Source: G963666535 sp963666535
GTDB lineage: Bacteria; Bacillota; Clostridia; Oscillospirales; Oscillospiraceae
DNA length: 64,000 bases
Reading direction: 5' to 3'
Assembly (NCBI GenBank): GCA_963666535.1
Contig: OY762913.1
Location: forward strand, 1,364,001 to 1,428,000
Shown: piece after piece, positions 9,403-17,822 of the stretch
How the letters are laid out: each line of letters starts with the position of its first letter
How positions within the stretch are numbered: position 1 is the stretch's first letter
The notes under the pieces: generated by a model
The model's input: only the letters and a program-made list of their open reading frames with translations
Database searches by the model: none
What the model was told of the DNA's origin: nothing
Program-made: the position numbers and the translations under genes

Positions 9403-12054
9403 ATGGCAACAACACAGAAAAAGACAACCGGCCGCGGTACAAAGGCCACTGCCTCATCGGGGGGACGGAAAAGTTCCGGCAGCGGATCCCGCGGAAAGAA
9501 AAAAAGCACAGGTTCAAAAAACAGGAGTAAGGCCAGCCGTCCCATCTACCGCGAAGTGGGGGCTGTGATTTGCCTACTGTTGGCGTTTTTCAGCGCGTTT
9601 GGCTACTTCAAAGTGGATGCACTGTTTATCAATTGGTTTTGCGGTGTAGCCAAGGGCGTGGCGGGATATGGCTTCTGGATGTTGTCTCCCATGCTGTTGC
9701 TGGCAAGCTACATCCTGTTTTTTCATCGGGGTCGACCCGTGCGTCTGCGCATGTGGTGCGCCATGCTGTTGCCGCTGGTTTTTGGCTCCATTCTTCATCT
9801 GTTCCTTGCCAATCCCTATCCCTTAAGTCTGGCTGCGGTCAAAACCCTGTGGGCAGACGGACAAAGCTTGCACTGCGGCGGTGTGGTTGGCGGTATCGTG
9901 GCCACGGGATTTGTTCAGATATTCAGCAAGATCGGTTCTGCCGTTGTGTTTATTACAGGCGGCTTGCTGATGCTTCTGGCAGCCTGTAACCGCACGGTGG
10001 TGGATCTTGTGGACGCGGTTCGCAGCCGCCCCCGGAAAGAACGCAGTACTTATGATCCTGAGGACTATGTCCAGCCGGAAAGAAAGCCTGAACCGGCCCC
10101 GGCTATCATTCCGGCAAGGCGCAAGGCAATGATTGATATCCCTGTGGAGGGTGAGGTGCGACAGCCGTCCACGCCTACGGCCCCCGCCGCGCCTATCGTG
10201 GAATTGCCGAAAAGTGATGGGTTTTTCAACCGAAAACCAAACGTTCCAACACCGGATCAGGTCTTGACCGGTGTGTGTACGGAGGGGGAGGACACGGTGT
10301 CAGCCCCCTTTGAAGAACCGGTGACGCCCTTTGCGGAGCCGGTTGCGGCTCCTACGGTACCCCTGCCTGAGATTGTGCGGGAGCCGGCGGTTAAAAAAAT
10401 GTCCGAGCAGGAAAAAACGGCTGTGGTGCAGGAAATTGTCCAGGAGATCGGGGCCTCGACCGAGCCGTGTGCCTATCAATATCCTCCCCTGTCTCTGCTG
10501 ATAGAGGGCAGCAGCGAGGTGGGCAGCGGTGCGCTGGACGAGCTGCAGGCCAATCAGGAAAGACTGACCGATACCATTCGCTCCTTTGGGATTACCGCGT
10601 CTATTACACACGTTACCCGAGGACCCTCCGTGGCGCGGTACGAGGTGGAGTTGGATCAGGGGGTGCGGCTGAATAAGCTGACCAATTTGTCAGATGACAT
10701 TGCCTTGGCACTGGGCGCTACCGGTGTGCGTATCGCCCCCATTCCCAATAAAAGTTCTACCGTGGGGATTGAGGTGCCTAACAAGCTGGTCTCCACCGTT
10801 CCCATCCACGATGTGGTGGGCGGAAAAGAATTCTGTGATCATCGCTCTAAGGTGGCCTTTGCCGTGGGCAAGGACATCGCGGGCAATAACATTGTGGGTG
10901 ACATTGCAAAGCTGCCCCACATGCTCATTGCGGGAACCACCGGTTCCGGTAAGTCGGTTTGTACCAACTCCCTAATCATTTCGCTTCTCTACAAGGCAAC
11001 ACCGGAAGAGGTTCGCCTCATCATGGTCGACCCCAAGATGGTGGAGCTCGGGATCTATAACGGCATTCCGCATTTGCTCATTCCTGTGGTCACCGACCCC
11101 AAAAAGGCCGCCGGCGCCCTTCAATGGGCCGTGGCGGAAATGATGAAGCGCTATCGCGCTTTTTCCGAGGCTGGTGTGCGCGATCTTTCTTCCTATAATG
11201 CTCTTGCCGTCAAGACGGAGGGGATGGAGAAAATGCCCCAGGTGGTGGTGGTTATTGACGAGCTAGCCGACCTGATGTTGGTTGCCGCCAAGGATGTGGA
11301 GGAATCCATCTGCCGCGTGGCGCAGATGGGCCGCGCCTCGGGCATGCACCTGGTCATTGCCACCCAGCGACCCTCCGCAGATGTCATTACCGGTTTAATG
11401 AAGGCAAATATCCCATCCCGCATTGCCTTTGCCGTTGCCTCTGCCTTGGAATCCCGCATTATTCTGGATACGCAGGGCGCCGAAAAGCTGGTGGGACACG
11501 GGGATATGCTCTGGTTCCCACTGGGTGCAGGAAAACCCATGCGTGTGCAGGGTTGCCTGATTACGGATAAGGAAGTCTCCTCCGTTGTGGAATTCGTTAA
11601 GAAAAGCAGCACGGCAAACTACTCTGAAGCGGTTCTGCAGGAGATCGAGCACCATGTCGCCGAGCGGGAGAAGGGGACAAAAAGCACGGGCGGAACCGTG
11701 TCTGAAACGGCGGATAACGATTACGATGATCTGCTGCCCGCTGCCATTGACGTGGTGGTAGATACCGGACAAGCTTCGGTTTCCATGCTCCAGCGCCGTT
11801 TGAAGCTGGGCTATTCCCGTGCGGCCCGACTGGTGGATCAGATGGAGGAAAAGGGGATCGTTGGCCCCTTTGAGGGGTCCAAGCCACGGCAGCTGCTCAT
11901 CACCAAGGCGCAGTGGCAAGAGATGCAGTTTCGTCAGGGTATGGTGGATACCGCCCCCGATGCGGAGATGGACACGCCGCAGGGCGGAGCAGCGGAAGAG
12001 GATGCGCCGCCTTTTGATCGGGACGAGACCTCCTTCCCCGACGAGCAAGCCTGA
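9403..12054 (+). CDS. spoIIIE: DNA translocase FtsK/SpoIIIE
   Basis: Membrane-anchored hexameric motor that pumps chromosomal DNA through the division or sporulation septum. Order in the 883-residue protein: Lys/Ser-rich cytoplasmic N-tail (1-45), about four membrane segments (50-200), Pro/Glu-rich linker (200-350), alpha/beta RecA motor with Walker A GTTGSGKS (511-518) and Walker B VVVVIDELADLM (about 612-623), then a C-terminal gamma winged helix (about 770-840: SVSMLQRRLKLGYSRAARLVDQM) that reads orienting sequences on the DNA. Ribosome site GAGAAAGGA. In a spore former it probably serves both division and forespore chromosome transfer. Confidence 0.95.
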   Translation: MATTQKKTTGRGTKATASSGGRKSSGSGSRGKKKSTGSKNRSKASRPIYREVGAVICLLLAFFSAFGYFKVDALFINWFCGVAKGVAGYGFWMLSPMLLLASYILFFHRGRPVRLRMWCAMLLPLVFGSILHLFLANPYPLSLAAVKTLWADGQSLHCGGVVGGIVATGFVQIFSKIGSAVVFITGGLLMLLAACNRTVVDLVDAVRSRPRKERSTYDPEDYVQPERKPEPAPAIIPARRKAMIDIPVEGEVRQPSTPTAPAAPIVELPKSDGFFNRKPNVPTPDQVLTGVCTEGEDTVSAPFEEPVTPFAEPVAAPTVPLPEIVREPAVKKMSEQEKTAVVQEIVQEIGASTEPCAYQYPPLSLLIEGSSEVGSGALDELQANQERLTDTIRSFGITASITHVTRGPSVARYEVELDQGVRLNKLTNLSDDIALALGATGVRIAPIPNKSSTVGIEVPNKLVSTVPIHDVVGGKEFCDHRSKVAFAVGKDIAGNNIVGDIAKLPHMLIAGTTGSGKSVCTNSLIISLLYKATPEEVRLIMVDPKMVELGIYNGIPHLLIPVVTDPKKAAGALQWAVAEMMKRYRAFSEAGVRDLSSYNALAVKTEGMEKMPQVVVVIDELADLMLVAAKDVEESICRVAQMGRASGMHLVIATQRPSADVITGLMKANIPSRIAFAVASALESRIILDTQGAEKLVGHGDMLWFPLGAGKPMRVQGCLITDKEVSSVVEFVKKSSTANYSEAVLQEIEHHVAEREKGTKSTGGTVSETADNDYDDLLPAAIDVVVDTGQASVSMLQRRLKLGYSRAARLVDQMEEKGIVGPFEGSKPRQLLITKAQWQEMQFRQGMVDTAPDAEMDTPQGGAAEEDAPPFDRDETSFPDEQA

Positions 12055-12058
12055 TACG

Positions 12059-12106
12059 AGCAAGCCGCCCCTGCGCAGTGAGACTGCGCAGGGGCGGCTT
12101 GCTTTG
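12059..12106 (+). terminator. Strong hairpin terminator after spoIIIE
   Basis: A perfect 20-bp stem (12059-12078 paired with 12084-12103) encloses a TGAGA loop. The T-run is short (CTTTG), so termination may rely on stem strength. Confidence 0.75.
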
Positions 12107-12162
12107 TGCTCGATAAGATTCAGCAGACATTATACACGGGGGGAAGATATGAAATCCATGTA

Positions 12163-12197
12163 AAAGTACGCCGGCGTTTCAAACGCCGGCGTACTTT
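12163..12197 (-). terminator. Terminator of the coaX transcript
   Basis: Arms AAAGTACGCCGGCGTTT and complement (12163-12179 and 12181-12197) form a nearly loopless 17-bp stem. Read on the - strand it ends in TTTTA, just downstream of coaX. It may also work on the + strand for spoIIIE. Confidence 0.7.
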
Positions 12198-12217
12198 GCC
12201 CGCAGCGCCGATGCGGG

Positions 12218-12985
12218 TTAGCCCTTGTACCGCTTGTAGATCAGCAGCAGACCATCCAGAATAAGCTGTGGATCCACCACATCAATCATGGGACTGTTGT
12301 CGGAAACCATGCGGGCAAGTCCGCCGGTGGCGACGACCTTGACCCCATCGCCATAGCCCATTTCTCGTTTTGTTTCCTGAATGAGATACTCCATGGCCCC
12401 AATATAGCCGCATACGGCGCCTGCCTGGATCTGGCCGGCTGCTGTCCGCCCCAGTACGGTTGGCGGTTTTACCAGCTCCACCCGGGGCAGCAACGCAGCC
12501 TTAGAAAACAGCGCTTCGGTGGAAATACGCACACCTGCCGTAATGCAGCCGCCCAAGTACTCGCCGCTGTGGGAAAGGGCGTCCACCGTGGTGGCTGTAC
12601 CGAAGTCCAACACGATGAGGGGTCTACCGTATTTCTCCATCGCAGAGACGCAAGCTACGGCACGATCCGCACCCAACCGTTCGTCCCCCTCGTAGGGCAA
12701 ACCGGGATCAATACCATCATCAATGATGAGGGGTGTGCGGTTAAAATATTTTATCATAGCGCTGGTGAGGGAATACATCACCTGAGGCACAACCGAGGCG
12801 ATAATAACATCCGTTACATCGTCCACACTCATGCCGAAGCGCAGAAAATACTCATAAGCGGATAAACCGATTTCGTCCGAGGTGCGGTTGGTGTCAGTCA
12901 TCAGGCGAAATGTTCCCAACAATTCATCCCCACTAAAGATACCAAACACCATATTGGTGTTTCCAACGTCAATTGCAAGTAGCAT
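12218..12985 (-). CDS. coaX: Type III pantothenate kinase
   Basis: First step of coenzyme A synthesis. The 255-residue ASKHA-fold enzyme shows the nucleotide motif MLLAIDVGNTNMVFGIF at the N-terminus, the GADR region (DERLGADRAVACVSA), the VLDFGTATTVDAL phosphate-2 motif and GGCITAGVRISTEAL. Type III enzymes are insensitive to CoA feedback and need monovalent cations. The gene follows the phosphodiesterase gene by 15 nt on the - strand with GGGAGG as ribosome site, so the two are probably one transcript. Confidence 0.95.
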   Translation of the reverse strand: MLLAIDVGNTNMVFGIFSGDELLGTFRLMTDTNRTSDEIGLSAYEYFLRFGMSVDDVTDVIIASVVPQVMYSLTSAMIKYFNRTPLIIDDGIDPGLPYEGDERLGADRAVACVSAMEKYGRPLIVLDFGTATTVDALSHSGEYLGGCITAGVRISTEALFSKAALLPRVELVKPPTVLGRTAAGQIQAGAVCGYIGAMEYLIQETKREMGYGDGVKVVATGGLARMVSDNSPMIDVVDPQLILDGLLLIYKRYKG

Positions 12986-13000
12986 AGGAATCCCTCCCGA

Positions 13001-13462
13001 TTAATTAACTCGGTCAGTATAGCATACTATTTGGCTGTTTTCCAGTCTAATTATTCCATAAGTCCCATTTCCAGCCGAGCCTGGATTCATGACCCACAGC
13101 CCATCGGACTCCTGCCGGCAGTATGCATTGTGGGTGTGCCCGAACAAAACAATATCCGCTTGGGCTGCCCGGGCGGCCTGCAGAGCGGTTTCAAAGCCGG
13201 ACTTCACGTGCCAGAGATGGCCGTGAGAGAGCAGAATCCGTCGTCCCTCTAACTCCAGCAGCTGCTCAGGCGGTTGACCGGTCCAGCTGTCGCAGTTTCC
13301 GGGGACGGCAGTTAGCGGCACTGCTGGAAAGAAAGCGAGTAAGGCTTCCGCGTCGTGAAAGTGATCGCCCAGATGCAGGATCCTGTCGGGTGATTGTTGC
13401 TCCACTGCGGTAATCATATGGCTGATATTGTGGTGGGAATCGGAGAGAACCAAAAGTTTCAT
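13001..13462 (-). CDS. YfcE/MJ0936-type metallophosphoesterase
   Basis: 153 residues of a compact calcineurin-like phosphoesterase. The metal ligands are all visible: DSHHN (residues 8-12), HLGDHFHD, GNCD, LSHGH and FGHTH, in the family order. Small members hydrolyse phosphodiesters such as bis-pNPP in vitro; the physiological substrate is unknown. Upstream of coaX in a probable two-gene transcript. In many Firmicutes this family neighbours rdgB and rph, which are absent here. Confidence 0.88.
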   Translation of the reverse strand: MKLLVLSDSHHNISHMITAVEQQSPDRILHLGDHFHDAEALLAFFPAVPLTAVPGNCDSWTGQPPEQLLELEGRRILLSHGHLWHVKSGFETALQAARAAQADIVLFGHTHNAYCRQESDGLWVMNPGSAGNGTYGIIRLENSQIVCYTDRVN

Positions 13463-13557
13463 AGACGATCCGTCCTTGTTGATTGAAGTTCACCATCTGG
13501 GGCAGAGTGCATAGAATACTCTTGAAGGAAAAACTAAATTGGGTAGGAGTGAAAGGG

Positions 13558-13833
13558 ATGGCCAGAGGAAATAAAAGCGGAATTCCGTCAGGAGCAGCCG
13601 ATTTTATGAACAATCAGCAGGCGATGCGGGAAATGCTGCAGTCCCCGGATACAAAAAAGCTGATGGAAATGCTGGAGCAAAATGCGGGCGGAAACCTTAA
13701 GGATGCAGCACAGGCGGCAATGCGGGGAGACACGGCAAGTCTTCAGAAGTTGGTGCAAGCCGTCATGTCGAGCCAAGAGGGGTCCGAGGTTGTGGGGCGC
13801 ATTAGCAAGAATGCGCCGGACCTGGAGGAATAG
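13558..13833 (+). CDS. Small protein of unknown function, first of a three-gene set
   Basis: 91 residues, not recognised. No membrane segment or signal. It is helical by composition, with the pattern MREMLQSPDTKKLMEMLEQNAGG and a second helix-rich part (DTASLQKLVQAVMSSQEG). ATG at 13558 has AGGAG 9 nt upstream. A possible sigma-A promoter (TTCACC, 17 nt, TAGAAT) lies in 13488-13516. The next gene starts 33 nt downstream and shares the style of short amphipathic helices, so the products may act together. Confidence 0.75.
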   Translation: MARGNKSGIPSGAADFMNNQQAMREMLQSPDTKKLMEMLEQNAGGNLKDAAQAAMRGDTASLQKLVQAVMSSQEGSEVVGRISKNAPDLEE

Positions 13834-13866
13834 CAGTAGCCCTGCGGCGGAGAGGAGGGATATTTG

Positions 13867-14334
13867 GTGAGCGAAATGGAGGAAAAGCTGAATGCAGTCT
13901 TGAGTAACGGAGACATCATGCAGCAGATCATGTCGATCGCCCGCAGCATTGGTGGCGAAGAGCAACCGTCGCAGCCAAAACCAGAGCCAAATATGGAACG
14001 GGTGCAACCGCCGCCAGAGCGTGCGCAGCCTGATCTAAGCGCCATGATTGGAATGCTGAGCGGCGTATTAGGCGGGGGGACGTCAGGGACAGGAGGTTCT
14101 GCGGCGGAACTACCGAGTATTGATCCACGGCTGATCAAAATCGGGATGCAGCTGCTGTCGGAATACAACCGGGTGGATGATAAAAATGTGGCTTTGCTGG
14201 CGGCGCTGCGTCCCTTCTTGAAGGAGGAACGGCAGGCAAAAATGGATAAGGCGGTGCGGATTGCCCGTCTGACGCGGGTAGCGCGGGCGGCCATGGAGAC
14301 CTTTGGAGGGAACGGAGGCGGTACCCTTGTATAA
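13867..14334 (+). CDS. Protein of unknown function, second of a three-gene set
   Basis: About 155 residues, not recognised. The N-terminal helix (SEMEEKLNAVLSNGDIMQQIMSIARSIGG) is followed by a Pro/Glu linker (about 40-60), a Gly-rich stretch, and a basic C-terminal helix bundle (VALLAALRPFLKEERQAKMDKAVRIARL). GTG at 13867 is preferred over TTG at 13864 because AGGAGGG lies 7 nt upstream of it. The last 8 bases overlap the next gene, which implies translational coupling. Confidence 0.72.
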   Translation: MSEMEEKLNAVLSNGDIMQQIMSIARSIGGEEQPSQPKPEPNMERVQPPPERAQPDLSAMIGMLSGVLGGGTSGTGGSAAELPSIDPRLIKIGMQLLSEYNRVDDKNVALLAALRPFLKEERQAKMDKAVRIARLTRVARAAMETFGGNGGGTLV

Positions 14335-14671
14335 TCAGTACATCCCAAGGGGAAGCGTCTATGTTCCTGCGGCGGATGAACGGGCAGCGCGAAACCGACA
14401 GCCAGAGCCGGAGCCGATTGGGTACAGACAGGCTCAAAGTCGGGAACAACCTGTGGCGCCGCGGCCTGTTTCACCTCCGAACCGCGGCGGCGAGGAAAAA
14501 GAAAATGCCGGACTGGCCGGCATTTTAAAGGCTTTCGGGATAGAAGATCTGGATACCGGTGACATCCTTCTGCTGGTGCTTATGCTGCTGCTGATGGTGG
14601 AGGGAGATAATCTGGAACTGGTGATCACCTTGGGGCTTATGCTGATCCTCGGCTCGGAAGAAAAGAATTAG
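14327..14671 (+). CDS. Small membrane-associated protein, third of a three-gene set
   Basis: About 114 residues, not recognised. A Pro/Arg/Glu-rich N-terminal half leads to a conserved-looking C-terminal block: AGLAGILKAFGIEDLDTGD followed by two short leucine-rich hydrophobic runs with acidic residues between (LLLVLMLLLMVEGDNLELVITLGLML). I chose TTG at 14327: GGAGG at 14314-14318 gives 8-nt spacing, and upstream codons lie in the previous gene. The position suggests it anchors the preceding two products to the membrane; that is inference. Confidence 0.62.
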   Translation: MYNQYIPRGSVYVPAADERAARNRQPEPEPIGYRQAQSREQPVAPRPVSPPNRGGEEKENAGLAGILKAFGIEDLDTGDILLLVLMLLLMVEGDNLELVITLGLMLILGSEEKN

Positions 14672-15441
14672 CCAGCCATTTCGTGCAGCTTCGTACCGTC
14701 AGGCAGGGCAAAGGAGGCGCTGCTGGGGCACGGGGATTCAATGGCGGAACAGCCAGACATGCGATAGACCACCGTGCCATTCTTCAACGTTTCGGAATAG
14801 ACTAGAAGTCCGCTCTTCAGGTCAATCCAATAGCGCACCAGATAACCAAACTCATCCTCATTAACCTCTACATAAATACAGGGAAAACCATCCTTCTCCT
14901 CGCAGTCGGTGGATGAGATTGTGTCCGGATCCAGTTTCAGCACGTCCTCATAGGTGGGGATGCTTTGGGCGAGGTCGGCGGACAGCTCGTCCGCCGGCCC
15001 ACTGAGATAGCTGTTGCCACTACCGCTGTACCAGAGATAGAAGCTGGAGTCATTCACCAGTACATACTGAACGCGCCCAGCAAGCAGGGTGGATTCAATG
15101 CGTGTGTAACCGCTGTCTGCCCAGACCTTGACTGCGGTGAGGGAAGAATCGTCCTCTCCCCAAAACCGCTCGATGGTAAAGGTGCGGGAGTAGCTGGAAG
15201 CCCGGCTAAGTGTGGCAATAATGCTCTGGACAGTCTGAGGGGTGACATCAACCATGATAGAGCCATCCCCCTCGGAGCCAGGGGCAGAACTGTCGCCCCC
15301 AGTGGTCCCCGTGGTAACGCTGGGGAGGGTTACTTGTGGTGTTTTATTCAGCAGAAAGTTAAACGTAAAGCTGGAAAAAACGGCCATGATAATGATTGCA
15401 GCAATCAGCAGCGCCAGCGTTCTGCGTTTTTTTTGTTCCAT
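14668..15441 (-). CDS. Membrane-anchored extracytoplasmic protein of unknown function
   Basis: 257 residues. A basic start and one hydrophobic segment (about 8-32) act as a signal anchor; there is no lipobox Cys. A Gly/Ser/Thr linker (40-60) precedes a domain with alternating beta-type segments (SRTFTIERFWGEDDSSLTAVKVW, TRIESTL, YVLVNDSSFYLWYSG, YLVRYWIDLKSGLLVYSETLKNG), which resembles the LolA/LppX lipid-binding fold seen in outer-surface proteins. Its 3' end overlaps the end of the convergent gene by 4 nt. The ATG has AGGTGAG upstream. Function not assigned. Confidence 0.65.
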   Translation of the reverse strand: MEQKKRRTLALLIAAIIIMAVFSSFTFNFLLNKTPQVTLPSVTTGTTGGDSSAPGSEGDGSIMVDVTPQTVQSIIATLSRASSYSRTFTIERFWGEDDSSLTAVKVWADSGYTRIESTLLAGRVQYVLVNDSSFYLWYSGSGNSYLSGPADELSADLAQSIPTYEDVLKLDPDTISSTDCEEKDGFPCIYVEVNEDEFGYLVRYWIDLKSGLLVYSETLKNGTVVYRMSGCSAIESPCPSSASFALPDGTKLHEMAG

Positions 15442-15484
15442 AAGTAAGACTCACCTCCGTTGCGCTAAACATGTCTCCCGCGGG

Positions 15485-16645
15485 TTAGGGGGCTATGGTG
15501 CCGCAAAAGTCCTGCGGTTTTTTGTCTACTAGGCCGAAGTGCCACAGAATGGCGTCTGTGATGCGTTCACACGCGTGGCCGTCACCATATGGATTGACTG
15601 CCTTAGCCATCTGGTCATAAGCGCAACTGTCCGTGAGCAGCGTGTGGGCCATGTTGAAGATTTCCGCCTCGTCGGTGCCGGCAATCTTGACGGTGCCGGC
15701 AGCCACAGCCTCAGGGCGCTCGGTCTCGCGGCGGAGGACAAGCACTGGCTTTCCCAGTGCCGGAGCCTCTTCCTGCAGACCGCCGGAATCGGTCATCACC
15801 AGATAGCACCGTGCCATGAGATTGTGCATTTCGTCCGCGGAAAGGGGGGGGATCAGGTGAATGCGGTCATGTTCCGCCAGATAGGTGTTAGCGGCCGTCT
15901 GCACTACGGGAGAAAGGTGCACGGGATAAACCAGTTCCACGTCGGGGTGAGCGTCTGCTACTCGCCGCAGCGCGGTCATGATGTGTGTCATTGGCTCACC
16001 ATAATTCTCCCGCCGATGGCAGGTGACCAATATGATTTTTCGGTTTTTGTAGTCCAACTCGTTCAGAAGAGGGGTTGTGAATCGATAGTGCGGTACGACG
16101 GTGGTGTTTAGGGCATCAATGACAGTGTTACCGGTGAGAAAAACGCCGCCTGTTATGTTTTCCCGCGCCAAATTATCCCGGTTTGCCACCGTCGGGCAGA
16201 AATGAAGGTCGGCAATGGCCCCAACCATTTTCCGGTTCATCTCTTCAGGATAGGGAGAATACTTGTCATAGGTGCGAAGTCCGGCCTCCACATGGCCGAC
16301 AGCGATCTGATGATAGAAAGCGGACAGCGCCCCGGAAAAGGTGGTGGAGGTATCTCCATGGACAAGCACCAAATCCGGCTTCGCGTCCTGAAGCACCTTG
16401 TCCATACCGGCAAGGCATTTGCTGGTGATGGTAGAAAGCGTTTGATTTGGTTCCATAATATCCAGGTCATAATCCGGCGTGATGCGGAAGATGGACAATA
16501 CGGAATCCAACATCTCACGGTGCTGAGCGGTCACGCAGCAAATGCTTTCCAGTTCCGGACGGCTGGACAGCTCCAGTACCAAAGGCGCCATTTTAATCGC
16601 CTCTGGCCTAGTACCAAATATGGTCATGACTTTACACTTTTTCAC
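15485..16645 (-). CDS. wecB: UDP-N-acetylglucosamine 2-epimerase (non-hydrolysing)
   Basis: Interconverts UDP-GlcNAc and UDP-ManNAc to supply ManNAc for wall teichoic acid or surface polysaccharide. The 386 residues show GTRPEAIKMAPLV (11-23), VLVHGDTSTTFSGALSA, GHVEAGLRTYDKYSPYPEEMNR and the C-terminal nucleotide site DSGGLQEEAPALGKPVLVLR with the ETERPEA loop. The start overlaps the stop of the transferase gene by 4 nt (ATGA type), so the pair is translationally coupled. In Bacillus the equivalent gene is mnaA. Confidence 0.95.
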   Translation of the reverse strand: MKKCKVMTIFGTRPEAIKMAPLVLELSSRPELESICCVTAQHREMLDSVLSIFRITPDYDLDIMEPNQTLSTITSKCLAGMDKVLQDAKPDLVLVHGDTSTTFSGALSAFYHQIAVGHVEAGLRTYDKYSPYPEEMNRKMVGAIADLHFCPTVANRDNLARENITGGVFLTGNTVIDALNTTVVPHYRFTTPLLNELDYKNRKIILVTCHRRENYGEPMTHIMTALRRVADAHPDVELVYPVHLSPVVQTAANTYLAEHDRIHLIPPLSADEMHNLMARCYLVMTDSGGLQEEAPALGKPVLVLRRETERPEAVAAGTVKIAGTDEAEIFNMAHTLLTDSCAYDQMAKAVNPYGDGHACERITDAILWHFGLVDKKPQDFCGTIAP

Positions 16646-17772
16646 GGCTTATCCACCTCATTTTCTTGCTGCTGTGGTTTTTCCACGGGGGTTTGCGGGG
16701 GCGTGTTGTTTGGCGATTCATGATTCCCGTTCTTGTTGTTGCCCAGGAAGATATGGCCGGCAACAGCGGCAGCGGCGCACAAGGCCAGAAGGAACACCAT
16801 GGCTTTGAGTTCTCCGCTGGCGGTAAGCACCACTGCGGACAGGCCCAAAATGGCGCTGATGACATACAAAACGGCAACGGCTTGTTTCTGGGAAAAGCCC
16901 ATGTCGATGAGCTTGTGGTGAACGTGGCTTCGGTCAGGAGACATGGGGCTTTGCCCTTTTGAAATGCGCCGGATGATGGCAAAGCAGGTATCGAAGATGG
17001 GCAGACCCAACATGAGGAAGGGAACGGCGAAGGAAATGATCGTGTAAAATTTGAACAGTCCCTGTATGGAGACAACGGCCAAAATAAAACCGAGGAAGGT
17101 GGAGCCGGTGTCACCCATAAAGATTTTGGCTGGGTTAAGGTTATAGGGCAAAAAACCGATGCAGCTGCCAGCTAGCGCCGCCATAAGGATCGCGACCCCG
17201 CTTTCCGATACCAGTAGGGCAATGATCAGCATTGTCATGGAGCTTATGGTAGAAACGCCCACCGCCAGTCCGTCCAGTCCGTCGATGAGATTGACGGCGT
17301 TGGTGATGGCAACGATCCAAAACACCGAAATAGGAATGGCAAGAAGGCCGAGATTCCAATAGGGATTCTCGCTGAAAACGTTGGGATTGGAAAAGGTGTG
17401 GATCACATTTCCCTGGCTGACCGCAATCAGTGCGGCAACAATCTGCACCACAAATTTCAGTCGCGCGGAGAGCGCATAAATATCGTCAAATATACCAAGG
17501 ATTACGATGACTACGGCGCCCAGCAGCATTCCACGAATCTGCTGTGTGAGTGGGACAAACAGCAAAACACTGAACAAAAAGCCAAAGAAAATGGCCAGAC
17601 CGCCCATCCGGGGGATGGGGTGATCGTGCATTCGCCGCCCATCCTTGGGGACATCGACAGCACCCATTTTTTGTGCCAAAGATTTGACCACGGGCGTTGT
17701 GATGAACGCAATCAGGAGGGCCACCAAAAGAGACGCGGCTACAAGGCCGAAAATGGTTAATTCAATTGTCAT
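16642..17772 (-). CDS. tagO: Undecaprenyl-phosphate GlcNAc-1-phosphate transferase (TagO/WecA type)
   Basis: Polytopic membrane enzyme that loads GlcNAc-1-P onto the lipid carrier and begins wall teichoic acid or related glycan synthesis. About 376 residues with many membrane segments. Family motifs: DGRRMHDHPIPRMGGLAIF, LGIFDDIYAL (catalytic DD), NAVNLIDGLDGLA, FMGDTGSTFLGF and the cytoplasmic RGQSPMSPDRSHVHHKL-like loop (DRSHVHHKLIDMGF). The C-terminal tail is Asn/Pro/Lys-rich. ATG at 17770-17772 has AAGGAG upstream. Pairing with the epimerase and with uppP in the window fits surface glycan supply. MraY is less likely because of the HxHH loop. Confidence 0.93.
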   Translation of the reverse strand: MTIELTIFGLVAASLLVALLIAFITTPVVKSLAQKMGAVDVPKDGRRMHDHPIPRMGGLAIFFGFLFSVLLFVPLTQQIRGMLLGAVVIVILGIFDDIYALSARLKFVVQIVAALIAVSQGNVIHTFSNPNVFSENPYWNLGLLAIPISVFWIVAITNAVNLIDGLDGLAVGVSTISSMTMLIIALLVSESGVAILMAALAGSCIGFLPYNLNPAKIFMGDTGSTFLGFILAVVSIQGLFKFYTIISFAVPFLMLGLPIFDTCFAIIRRISKGQSPMSPDRSHVHHKLIDMGFSQKQAVAVLYVISAILGLSAVVLTASGELKAMVFLLALCAAAAVAGHIFLGNNKNGNHESPNNTPPQTPVEKPQQQENEVDKP

Positions 17773-17822
17773 TAGGATAGCTCCTTTGTGGTATAAAGAC
17801 CCGTCATTGGGCCGTGTGCGCA

